Assembly: GCF_025150745.1 (NCBI RefSeq)
Contig: NZ_CP102282.1
Span: 434,001-498,000 of the forward strand
Reading direction: 5' to 3'
From: Eubacterium ventriosum
GTDB taxonomy: Bacteria; Bacillota; Clostridia; Lachnospirales; Lachnospiraceae
Length of the DNA stretch: 64,000 nt
Within the stretch, counting starts at the first letter, position 1; each line of letters opens with the position of its first letter. This document shows, one piece after another, positions 1 through 7,850 of the stretch. The notes beneath the pieces are model-generated. The model did no database searches. It was given only the letters and a program-made list of their open reading frames with translations, and was not told the origin of the DNA. The translations under genes were made by a program, and so were the position numbers.

Positions 1-236
1 ACATCACGCATATGTTCTTCTTCCATATCCATTGTGTAGCCGTTAAGACTTCCAACCTTCTGACTTCCATAATATAAATCAATCCCCGGCAACTTACCAT
101 TATATGTAGACGTTGCCTGACCGCTATTGCTCTGCTTGTTATTCTTAGACTGCTTCTTGTTAAAATTTATTCCTATAACCACTGCAATTGCAAAAATCAG
201 CACAATTGCAACAACTGCTATAACTTTCTTTTTCAT
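1..236 (-). CDS. Membrane-anchored or secreted hypothetical protein, N-terminal part
   Basis: Only the first 78 codons are in the window; the gene runs off the left edge. The ATG at 236 is preceded by a GGGTGA-type ribosome binding site. The product starts with MKKK and one hydrophobic segment (about residues 5-22), then a polar Lys/Asn/Gln/Ser linker and a stretch with LPGIDLYYGSQKVGSLNGY. This looks like an uncleaved signal anchor followed by an extracellular domain. I do not recognise the family. It lies downstream of glgB but is separated from it by a terminator and a heavily folded intergenic element, so it is probably transcribed independently. Confidence 0.7.
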   Translation of the reverse strand, partial: MKKKVIAVVAIVLIFAIAVVIGINFNKKQSKNNKQSNSGQATSTYNGKLPGIDLYYGSQKVGSLNGYTMDMEEEHMRD

Positions 237-284
237 TTCATCACCCATTCAATCCTTGTATAAAACTTTTTGACCTTTAATTTA

Positions 285-455
285 TTGATTACCGGATTGC
301 TACGTGCTTCGCACTCCCGCAATCCTCCCCCAGCATTCGCATATCGTGTAGCTTGCGCTACACTTTTATGCTCATGTTGGGGGCGTGTCTCAAGGTCATC
401 ACCCCACTCTTGTGCAAGCACAAGTGGGCTGCTGACTTTGATCCACTGTAATCAA
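285..455. repeat. Multi-hairpin intergenic element
   Basis: An 8-bp closing stem (285-292 with 448-455) encloses several perfect hairpins: 294-300/319-325, with an inner 304-307/311-314; 327-332/378-383, enclosing 333-336/368-371 and 346-352/357-363; and 403-407 plus 410-415 with 418-428. Nearly every part of the 170-base stretch is paired. It could be a miniature mobile element or a structured RNA. No protein-coding reading is convincing. Confidence 0.6.
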
Positions 456-473
456 CATCATAGCACAAAAAAA

Positions 474-506
474 TGTCTGTGGCACTATTTTTTTGTACCA
501 CAGACA
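474..506. terminator. Terminator downstream of glgB
   Basis: A 9-bp perfect stem, TGTCTGTGG with CCACAGACA, has T-runs on both sides. It ends the glgB transcript on the minus strand and could also work from the other direction. Confidence 0.85.
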
Positions 507-516
507 ATTTTATTTT

Positions 517-2454
517 TTATTTTGTTTTCTTCTTTGGTGTAGCTTTCTTTTTTCTTGTTTTTGGAAATTCGAAAACTACTGATTCGTATGGTCTAAGTGG
601 AATTTCCAATCTGTATGGTCTTCCATCGCACTCGCCTTTCTTGGCTCTGTAGCTTACAACCTGTTTCTCACCTGTTTCTGTTGTAACCAATCTCTTGTAA
701 GTTCCGGCTTTTGGAACTCCTACAATATAATCAGGTCTTTCCATTGGTGTAAAGTTACACACGAAACCGATAGAGTTCTTATAATCAGCTTCTGTTGTCT
801 TTCTTATGAAACTGAAAATACTTCTTTCGCTGTCATTGGCATTAATCCACTCAAAAGCTCCATAGCCCTTTGTTTCAGTGTAAAGTGCCGGATATTCCTT
901 ATATAAGTGAAGTAATTTCTTTACATATTCCTGCATGTCCTTATGTTCAGGTTCATCAAGCAGATACCAGTCAAGGCTTCTAGCCTCTGACCATTCCTGT
1001 AACTGAGCAAATTCCTGTCCCATAAATAACAGCTTTCTGCCCGGATGTCCCAACATAAAAGTATATGCTGTCTTTAAGTTTTTAAATTTATCCTGTGGAT
1101 AACCCGGCATCTTATTAATCATTGAACATTTCAAATGAACAACTTCATCGTGAGATAATACTAAAATAAAATTCTCGCTAAATGCATAAGTTAATCCGAA
1201 AGTCATCTTATTATGATTACCCTTCTTAAACAAAGGATCAAGCTTAGTATACTCTAAGAAATCATGCATCCAGCCCATATTCCACTTGTAAGAAAATCCA
1301 AGGCCACCTTCCTTAGGTGACATAGTAACCTTAGGCCATGCTGTGGATTCTTCAGCAATAATATATGCTCTTGGATTTCTGTAATTCATAACACTACTTA
1401 AATGTTTAAAGAACTCAATAGCTTCCAAGTTCTCATTACCGCCATACTTATTAGGAACCCACTGTCCGTCTTCTCTTCCGTAATCCAAATATAACATAGA
1501 AGCAACTGCGTCAACTCGAAGTCCGTCTATGTGATATTTTTCAACCCAGAATAATGCGTTTGCAATAAGAAAATTAACAACTTCTGTCTTAGAATAATCG
1601 AAAACCTTAGTGCCCCAGTCAGGATGTTCTCCCAATCTTGGATCTGCATATTCATAAAGTGGTGTTCCGTCAAACATTGCAAGTCCGTGAGCATCTTTTG
1701 GGAAGTGGGCAGGTACCCAGTCCAAAATAACCCCGATTCCTGCTTTATGGAAAGCATCTACCAAATACATAAAATCCTGAGGTGTTCCATATCTTGATGT
1801 AGGTGCATAATATCCCACAACCTGATATCCCCATGAACCATCAAAAGGATGTTCCAATATACCCATAAGTTCTACATGAGTATATCCCATATCCTTAACA
1901 TATGCTACAAGTTCTTTAGCCATACGCTTGTAATCATAGAATCCGTCTTCATCATCAGGACCTTTAAAATCCTTTTTCCATGAACCCGGATGAACCTCAT
2001 AGATTGACATTGGAAGTTCATAGTGATTCTCCTTTGCCTTCTCTGATATCCATTTAGCATCTTTCCATTTGTAATTATCAATATTTGCTACCCTTGAAGC
2101 ATTTCCGGGTCTTTTCTCAGCCCAAAAACCATAAGGATCAGCCTTGTACAATGTATCCCCACTTTGTGTAGAAATAACATACTTGTACATTGCGCCTTCT
2201 TCAACCTCCGGTATGAAAAGTTCCCAGATGCCTGAATCATTTTCCATCTTCATGTTATGGTTAAATCCCAACCAGTCATTAAAATCACCTATAACGGCTA
2301 CGTTAACTGCATGGGGTGCCCAAACTGCGAAATATGTTCCTTTTACACCATCAATTGTTGTAACATGTGCACCCAGTTTCTCATATATTTCATAATGAGT
2401 ACCTTTTCCAAACAAATAACAGTCATCTTTTGTTATGACATTCTTGTTTCCCAT
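517..2454 (-). CDS. glgB: 1,4-alpha-glucan (glycogen) branching enzyme, GH13
   Basis: The 645-residue product makes alpha-1,6 branches in glycogen. It has an N-terminal CBM48-like domain (about residues 25-115), then the GH13 barrel. The barrel motifs are DWVPAHFPKD (about 245-254), GLRVDAV with the nucleophile Asp315, AEEST with the acid/base Glu (about 368), and LSHDEVVH. Length matches bacterial GlgB. The C-terminus ends in an unusual Lys-rich tail (KKKATPKKKTK). The ATG has a GGAGGAGA site 6 bases upstream and lies 25 bases after the hydratase stop, so the two are probably co-transcribed. No other glycogen gene is nearby. Confidence 0.95.
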   Translation of the reverse strand: MGNKNVITKDDCYLFGKGTHYEIYEKLGAHVTTIDGVKGTYFAVWAPHAVNVAVIGDFNDWLGFNHNMKMENDSGIWELFIPEVEEGAMYKYVISTQSGDTLYKADPYGFWAEKRPGNASRVANIDNYKWKDAKWISEKAKENHYELPMSIYEVHPGSWKKDFKGPDDEDGFYDYKRMAKELVAYVKDMGYTHVELMGILEHPFDGSWGYQVVGYYAPTSRYGTPQDFMYLVDAFHKAGIGVILDWVPAHFPKDAHGLAMFDGTPLYEYADPRLGEHPDWGTKVFDYSKTEVVNFLIANALFWVEKYHIDGLRVDAVASMLYLDYGREDGQWVPNKYGGNENLEAIEFFKHLSSVMNYRNPRAYIIAEESTAWPKVTMSPKEGGLGFSYKWNMGWMHDFLEYTKLDPLFKKGNHNKMTFGLTYAFSENFILVLSHDEVVHLKCSMINKMPGYPQDKFKNLKTAYTFMLGHPGRKLLFMGQEFAQLQEWSEARSLDWYLLDEPEHKDMQEYVKKLLHLYKEYPALYTETKGYGAFEWINANDSERSIFSFIRKTTEADYKNSIGFVCNFTPMERPDYIVGVPKAGTYKRLVTTETGEKQVVSYRAKKGECDGRPYRLEIPLRPYESVVFEFPKTRKKKATPKKKTK

Positions 2455-2479
2455 ATGGTCTCCTCCCTGTTTTAATTAT

Positions 2480-4780
2480 TTATTTTCTGTTGTAATTAAT
2501 CAGGCAGCCTTTTAATATAATGTCACGTTCGTCGTCAGTCATTTCGCCAAGCTTTAATGTAAATGGTTTAACATTCTTGTCATCATCTACAACGTAAGCC
2601 TGTACGTCTGTAGCTTTGTTCTTAACAGCTTCAACTATTTCCGGTACAAAAATATAGTCACCGTTCTTAAATGGTAATTCTTCTGATTCATAAATGAATG
2701 GAAGCATACCCCAGTTAATAAGGTTTGAACGATATCTCTTTGTTGCATATTCACAGGCAATATTAGCCCATCCGCCTAATACCTTCTGACATGAAGCAGC
2801 CTGTTCTCTTGCTGAACCGTCACCCGGTTTTACTGCAAAAATAGTGCTTCCGATACCTACTGTATCATTGTCAATCTTGTACTGAGGAAGATTGCTCTTT
2901 AACGCTTCAAATACTCCTCCAACTTCCGGAAGTGCATCTACAGGATTCTGTCCTGCTTCTCTTGCTTTTTCCGCTTTCTGTACTTCTTTAGCCTTTCCTA
3001 CATATTCAGGGTCCTTTCTTGAAAGTGCAAACTCTGCAAGTCCAAGTGGGTTAGAACGATAAGATGATGTTTCACCTGATGGTATTAATTCATCTGTTGT
3101 TGTAACCGGATCATGAATCTCTGAAACAACTTTAAGAAGAAGATTGTCTGTAAGTGCAACCATTTCCGGCCAGTCTTTGATGTTTGGTCCAAACTGGATT
3201 TCTGTATCAGGATCTGCTATTCCGTGTGAGTCAAATACTCTGTTTTCATAAATACTCTTGTCAAAATGATACTTACGTCCCTTAAACTCAACATCAACAT
3301 CTGTAGCTGCTGTAAGATAACCCTTGTTAGCTGCTGTTGCTGCAATAGATCTGGCATCCATAAGTGCAACTGAAGAAATCTGTCCATTCTGTAACTTACT
3401 TCCTTCTCTGTTAGGGAAGTTACGTGTTGAATGTCTGATACTGAAGGCATTGTTAGCCGGTGTATCACCTGCACCGAAACAAGGTCCACAGAATGCTGTC
3501 TTCATAACACCGCCGGTAGCCATAATATCTGCTGCGCATCCGTTTTTGATTAATTCCATATATACTGGCATAGAAGCAGGATATACACTAAGTGTAAATT
3601 CGTCAGCTCCAATGCTATGTCCCTTTAATATATCTGCTGCTGCACAAATGTTTTCAAATCCACCACCTGCACAACCTGCAATGATTCCCTGGTCAACATA
3701 AAGTTTTCCATCACGAATCTTGTTTGTAAGTTTATAATCAACCTGTCCATCTAATGAAACTAAAGCTTTCTTTTCAACATCGTGGAGAATATCTTCCAAG
3801 TTAGCATTTAATTCTTCAATAGTATATGTGTTACTTGGATGGAATGGCATTGCAATCATAGGTTTAATCTTAGATAAATCAACATAAACAATTCCATCAT
3901 AGTATGTAACTTCGCCAGGATTTAATTCTTTATACTCATCTACTCTTCCATGGATGTCATAGAATTCCTTAATCTTCTCATCTGTACGCCAAATAGATGA
4001 AAGACAAGTTGTTTCTGTTGTCATAACGTCAACACCGATTCTGAAATCTGCGCTTAAGTTAGAAACACCAGGTCCTACAAATTCCATAACTTTATTCTTA
4101 ACATAACCCTTGTCAAATACTTCTCCGATAATTGCAAGTGCAACGTCCTGAGGTCCTACACCCTTAGCAGGTTCTCCTGTCATGTAGATACCGATTACTT
4201 CAGGCATATTAATGTCATATGTCTGTGAAAGTAACTGCTTAACCAATTCAGGTCCGCCTTCACCCATAGCCATAGTACCAAGAGCACCATAACGTGTATG
4301 TGAATCAGAACCAAGAATCATCTTTCCGCCACCTGCTAACATCTCTCTGGCAAACTGATGAATAACTGCCTGGTGAGGTGGTACATAAATTCCGCCATAT
4401 TTCTTGGCACATGTAAGTCCAAACATATGGTCATCTTCGTTAATTGTTCCACCAACAGCACATAAACTGTTATGGCAGTTTGTAAGCACATAAGGAATTG
4501 GGAATTTCTCTAATCCTGAAGCTCTTGCTGTCTGAATGATTCCAACAAATGTAATATCATGGGATGTAAGCTTATCAAACTTAATCTGAAGCTTGTCCAT
4601 GTTGCCTGATGTGTTGTGTTCGTTCAAAATACCATATGCCATAGTATTCTTTGCAGCATCTTCTTTTGTAAGGTATTTATCCCCTAACTTGTTCTTTAGT
4701 AATTCTTCTGAGCCTGCACCTGTTTCTACAACTTCTGTGCCACCAATAAGGTATGCTCCGCCTTTACTTAATGTTATCAT
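2480..4780 (-). CDS. Aconitase-family hydratase with [4Fe-4S] site
   Basis: This 766-residue enzyme of the aconitase/isopropylmalate isomerase superfamily probably interconverts citrate and isocitrate or a similar hydroxyacid; substrate choice cannot be read from sequence. Cys370, Cys431 and Cys434 match the iron-sulfur ligand spacing of aconitase, and LGSDSHT (about 156-162) is the substrate-binding loop. The C-terminal swivel domain carries [10 protein letters not shown] and YRSNLINWG. The ATG follows TAGGAGGC. Citrate synthase and isocitrate dehydrogenase are not adjacent. Transcription seems to start at a promoter at 4863-4891 and runs through a folded leader; glgB follows by 25 bases. 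Confidence 0.85.
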   Translation of the reverse strand: MITLSKGGAYLIGGTEVVETGAGSEELLKNKLGDKYLTKEDAAKNTMAYGILNEHNTSGNMDKLQIKFDKLTSHDITFVGIIQTARASGLEKFPIPYVLTNCHNSLCAVGGTINEDDHMFGLTCAKKYGGIYVPPHQAVIHQFAREMLAGGGKMILGSDSHTRYGALGTMAMGEGGPELVKQLLSQTYDINMPEVIGIYMTGEPAKGVGPQDVALAIIGEVFDKGYVKNKVMEFVGPGVSNLSADFRIGVDVMTTETTCLSSIWRTDEKIKEFYDIHGRVDEYKELNPGEVTYYDGIVYVDLSKIKPMIAMPFHPSNTYTIEELNANLEDILHDVEKKALVSLDGQVDYKLTNKIRDGKLYVDQGIIAGCAGGGFENICAAADILKGHSIGADEFTLSVYPASMPVYMELIKNGCAADIMATGGVMKTAFCGPCFGAGDTPANNAFSIRHSTRNFPNREGSKLQNGQISSVALMDARSIAATAANKGYLTAATDVDVEFKGRKYHFDKSIYENRVFDSHGIADPDTEIQFGPNIKDWPEMVALTDNLLLKVVSEIHDPVTTTDELIPSGETSSYRSNPLGLAEFALSRKDPEYVGKAKEVQKAEKAREAGQNPVDALPEVGGVFEALKSNLPQYKIDNDTVGIGSTIFAVKPGDGSAREQAASCQKVLGGWANIACEYATKRYRSNLINWGMLPFIYESEELPFKNGDYIFVPEIVEAVKNKATDVQAYVVDDDKNVKPFTLKLGEMTDDERDIILKGCLINYNRK

Positions 4781-4802
4781 TTTTGCCTCCTATGTTTTCG
4801 TA

Positions 4803-4859
4803 ACTTATCAGGTTAAATGCGTACCCTTCGGGGTTATATTCCATTTCTTACTGATAACT
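4803..4859 (-). promoter_or_regulatory. Folded 5' leader of the hydratase mRNA
   Basis: On the transcript strand three stems nest in one another: 7 bp (4851-4857 with 4805-4811), 5 bp (4842-4846 with 4815-4819) and 4 bp capped by CGAA (4831-4834 with 4823-4826). Internal loops separate them. The element begins at about the predicted transcription start and ends just before the ribosome binding site. It matches no riboswitch class that I can name. Confidence 0.5.
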
Positions 4860-4862
4860 ACT

Positions 4863-4891
4863 AGTATACATTTTTTTGCCCTTCAAATCAA
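4863..4891 (-). promoter_or_regulatory. Promoter of hydratase-glgB
   Basis: The -35 box TTGATT (4886-4891) and -10 box TATACT (4863-4868) are 17 bases apart. The predicted start, near 4856, coincides with the first base pairs of the folded leader. Confidence 0.7.
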
Positions 4892-5011
4892 GTAATACAC
4901 CCATACAATAAGTCGACAATCCGGCTGGTTTGTCTGATTTTTAACCTTTCGCATTTATTGAACATTGTTATAGACCTTTAGGGGAAGATGATAGTAATGA
5001 GGACAAAAAAT

Positions 5012-5041
5012 AAGCTGTGCTTTAATATTAAAGCACAGCTT
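5012..5041. terminator. Perfect 30-bp palindrome, bidirectional terminator
   Basis: The sequence reads the same on both strands (arms AAGCTGTGCTTTAAT), with A/T-runs outside each arm. It closes the transcript of the secreted protein and its small coupled peptide on the minus strand, just upstream of the hydratase promoter. Confidence 0.85.
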
Positions 5042-5066
5042 GTTTTATTATTAAGTTGTTTATTTT

Positions 5067-5222
5067 TTATTCAAAAAAATCTGACCAATCTTTTATTCCG
5101 TTTACATCAATTACATCTGTTAATCCAGGCTTTTCACCACCGAGATCACTACTTGTAGTTATTACATCATTTGTGTCAAATTCTATTATATCCATCTCTG
5201 GGCTTATATATCTTCTTTCCAT
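5067..5222 (-). CDS. 51-residue peptide translationally coupled to a secreted protein
   Basis: The ATG at 5222 overlaps the stop of the preceding gene (TAATG), with GGAGAGGAGA just upstream. The peptide starts MERRYISPEMDIIEFD, continues with NDVITTSSDLGGE, and has an acidic C-terminus ending DWSDFFE. There is no signal peptide and no Cys. The N-terminal pattern Tyr-x-x-Pro-Glu, hydrophobic, Phe-Asp, Asp-Val-Ile-x-Thr-Ser resembles short unannotated peptides of Clostridia that accompany surface-protein genes; this comparison is from memory. Coupling and a shared terminator indicate it is really translated. Function is unknown. Confidence 0.7.
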   Translation of the reverse strand: MERRYISPEMDIIEFDTNDVITTSSDLGGEKPGLTDVIDVNGIKDWSDFFE

Positions 5223-7417
5223 TATTTTGATATCTCCTCTCCCTTAATGTACTTGTTAATGATGGCCTGCTGTTCAGGACTATAACCACTAAACTTATCG
5301 CTAGCCTGTACCTTCTCAGCAACGTACTTAATTGACTTAGCATTGTTTTCAGTAACTTCTGCATAAACAGTCTTTGAATCACCATTTGAATAATTAATAG
5401 TTGCATATCCTACAGCAATAAATTTTCTACCATAGTTTTCTTTCTGGATTTTGATAATTGAACCACAGAACTTTCCTGTCTCTGTCTTTGTTCCATCATT
5501 AAACCATCCAACATTTGCAATATCGAGAACAGTATAAGTACTATCCTTTGTAAGTGTGTTTCCATTAGTTCTGTACAAATCTAATGTTGTAATAAGTGTA
5601 CCTGTTGTTACTGTTTTTGAATTTAAGATTTCATCTGCAGCAATTCCATTTCCTGATTTAACAGTTGTCTGGAATCTTAAACCTGTTGGAGCTGCTAATC
5701 TAATACTTGCTCCCGGTGTCATTGTTACATTTAATTCAATGCTCTTTAAAGTCATATTTTCATTTACTGTGAGTTCTGTTCCTGGAGCATAAGCTTCTTT
5801 CTTAGTAACATTGTAGTAACCCTGACCTTCTGTTGGTACAGAAATTACTTCGCCTTCTTTGCACTGTCTTTCTTCTCCATCAATTGAAACTGTGTATTTT
5901 GTTGATCCAGGTGCTTCAAGAACTTCAACTCCTGTTTGAACACCTTCAGGAACTTCATTGTATGTTGTAAGTTTCTTAGATTCAAAGACCATAGTTGTTG
6001 CATCTGCTGCTGAACCTAAATAAATATCAAAGTTACCATTGTTTGTACTCTGAGTAGCTTCAAATACATATGTAATCTTTACCTTATTTCCAGCTGCAAT
6101 ACTTGCCTCATATCCTGAATTTGCATCTACGAAATCCCAAATATTAACTCTCTGGAAAACCATTTTAATTTTCTTTGCTGCTGTTGATGATACAACAACT
6201 TCTGCAACGTACTTCTTTCCCTTAACATATTTTACAGGTGCACTGTTATATTCATTCTGCCAATAATCTCCACCCGCATAGGCTGGAACTTCTTTAGTTT
6301 GGTTTGATTCATTAACTAAAACTTCTCCATCTTTGTATGCTTCCTCTTTTGCTACTTTAAAATAAATTGTAATCGATTCTGTACCATTGTAATCTGTTAC
6401 CACTAATGTATGATAACCACTGGTCAAATCACTTGCCTTTACTCTGCAAAAAGCTCCCTCTTCAACATCTTTAGACACTCCGTCAAATGTTACAGATTTA
6501 AACTTAGCTGCTAATGAAAATGCGATATAATAATTATCACCTTCCAATTGTGGCTTTACTGGCACTTTGTCGGCCTTTCCATCAGCTATATAATATGATA
6601 CTGTTTCTGAGTTTAAAGCCAATGTCCATTTTGAATCTTCAATAGTTGATGGGTCAAAAGGCTTTGTAGATGAACCTGTTGTTGTTTCTTCCTCTTGTCC
6701 TGGAACCGTAACGTCAATCGTTGTAATATCTGATTCTCCTGCTGCATTAACTGCACTTACACCAAATTTATATGTCTTTCCTGCTTCAAGCCCTAACTCT
6801 TCAATAGTAACTATACCACCGTTGGTAATATCTTTTTTATATGTTCCATCTAAATAAAATTTGTAGCTTGTTGCTGTTGCCACATTAGCAAATGCTATTG
6901 TATAATCTGTTTTTAAATTATTAATATTAGCAACTAAACCAGTTGGTGCTGAAGGTTTCTGCAATTCTGTTGTTCCCTCAACTTTTTCTATCTTTAACGT
7001 TGCTGTTGCAGATACTTCCTTTGCTTCTGCTGTTTTCGTAGCTACTGTTGTTGCTGTAACTACAATATCGTAACTTCCTACTTCTAAGTTAGTCACTTCT
7101 GTCAATGGAATATTCATACCATTAGCATTTTGTCCTGCTACTTTTAACTGATTTCCGTTAAGTGATGCTGTAATAGTAGCTGCATCTACAGCAATTCCCC
7201 ATGCAAAATGAATCCTAGCACTATCAAAAATTCCCTGACAAGCAAACCCTGTCCATTCTCCACTATCTTTTACTGTTGCTGAATATTGTTTTCCATCAAC
7301 TGTTGCTGATGGATCTGCCTTTACCTCCCTAGGATTGTACACCGTAATTGATGTTACAATCATCGCAATAGTACATATTATTGCGAGTATTCCTTGTTTC
7401 CTTTTTGAAATATTCAT
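5222..7417 (-). CDS. Large secreted multidomain protein (FnIII and carbohydrate-binding-like domains)
   Basis: The Met at 7417 is chosen over one 21 bases upstream because AAAGGAG lies directly before it. The product has about 731 residues. A signal peptide (MNISKRKQ, hydrophobic core, VKA) is followed by an N-terminal beta domain and a fibronectin type III domain (about 155-245). Next come a beta-sandwich region, a carbohydrate-binding-like domain around the WQNEYNSAPVKYVKG segment, and a C-terminal module with PGASIRLAAPTGLRFQTTV that recurs in Clostridia surface proteins. No catalytic motif or LPXTG anchor is seen. Together with the neighbouring beta-glucosidase it suggests polysaccharide binding; that is inference. 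Confidence 0.75.
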   Translation of the reverse strand: MNISKRKQGILAIICTIAMIVTSITVYNPREVKADPSATVDGKQYSATVKDSGEWTGFACQGIFDSARIHFAWGIAVDAATITASLNGNQLKVAGQNANGMNIPLTEVTNLEVGSYDIVVTATTVATKTAEAKEVSATATLKIEKVEGTTELQKPSAPTGLVANINNLKTDYTIAFANVATATSYKFYLDGTYKKDITNGGIVTIEELGLEAGKTYKFGVSAVNAAGESDITTIDVTVPGQEEETTTGSSTKPFDPSTIEDSKWTLALNSETVSYYIADGKADKVPVKPQLEGDNYYIAFSLAAKFKSVTFDGVSKDVEEGAFCRVKASDLTSGYHTLVVTDYNGTESITIYFKVAKEEAYKDGEVLVNESNQTKEVPAYAGGDYWQNEYNSAPVKYVKGKKYVAEVVVSSTAAKKIKMVFQRVNIWDFVDANSGYEASIAAGNKVKITYVFEATQSTNNGNFDIYLGSAADATTMVFESKKLTTYNEVPEGVQTGVEVLEAPGSTKYTVSIDGEERQCKEGEVISVPTEGQGYYNVTKKEAYAPGTELTVNENMTLKSIELNVTMTPGASIRLAAPTGLRFQTTVKSGNGIAADEILNSKTVTTGTLITTLDLYRTNGNTLTKDSTYTVLDIANVGWFNDGTKTETGKFCGSIIKIQKENYGRKFIAVGYATINYSNGDSKTVYAEVTENNAKSIKYVAEKVQASDKFSGYSPEQQAIINKYIKGEEISK

Positions 7418-7480
7418 GTTTTTTCTCCTTTCATCCAAGATCTTGTCGAATCCCTTCGATTATTTATCCCTTATCAGACA

Positions 7481-7509
7481 ATTCTACCAAATTAAAATGT
7501 TTTTTTCAA
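7481..7509 (-). promoter_or_regulatory. Promoter of the secreted-protein/peptide operon
   Basis: TTGAAA (7504-7509) and TAGAAT (7481-7486) are separated by 17 bases. The rest of the 7418-7750 stretch is AT-rich with several TGCAyAAA-like repeats of unknown meaning and no gene. Confidence 0.7.
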
Positions 7510-7750
7510 CTACCCATGGGTTATGTTGTACACTTTTTATTCATTTCCCATAAATCAACCTGCTCTTTATGCATTTCTCTTATGCTTTTTGCACATTTTG
7601 TCTGCTTCTTTTTGTGCATTTTATACAATTATTTAGTGTTATAATGTTTTCACTATAAAACCGTTTTTATTCTTCTTGTAATTTTGCACAATTTCATCAT
7701 TTTTTCTCTGTTATATGCCAAACATTAAGGTTCCCCTCTAAAGGAGTAAA

Positions 7751-7784
7751 GAAAAAGCCCACTGGAACAATATCTCCAGCAGAC
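7751..7784 (-). terminator. Terminator of the beta-glucosidase gene
   Basis: A 10-bp stem (7775-7784 with 7757-7766) forms with G-U pairs on the minus strand and is followed by TTTTTC. On the plus strand the wobble pairs become mismatches, so it is directional. Confidence 0.75.
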
Positions 7785-7850
7785 CTTTTTTCAATTGTTA
7801 TATGCTATGCTTTGACTAACCAATCATAATAGACTGTTTGCTTTTTACAT

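Noticed and set aside
233-421. A minus-strand 62-codon frame upstream of the first gene
   Set aside because: It lies over the multi-hairpin element, has no ribosome binding site and overlaps the start of the partial gene.
4803-4859. TPP riboswitch in the hydratase leader, because of AACCTGAT
   Set aside because: The essential CTGAGA half and the overall arrangement are absent; only a short chance match remains.
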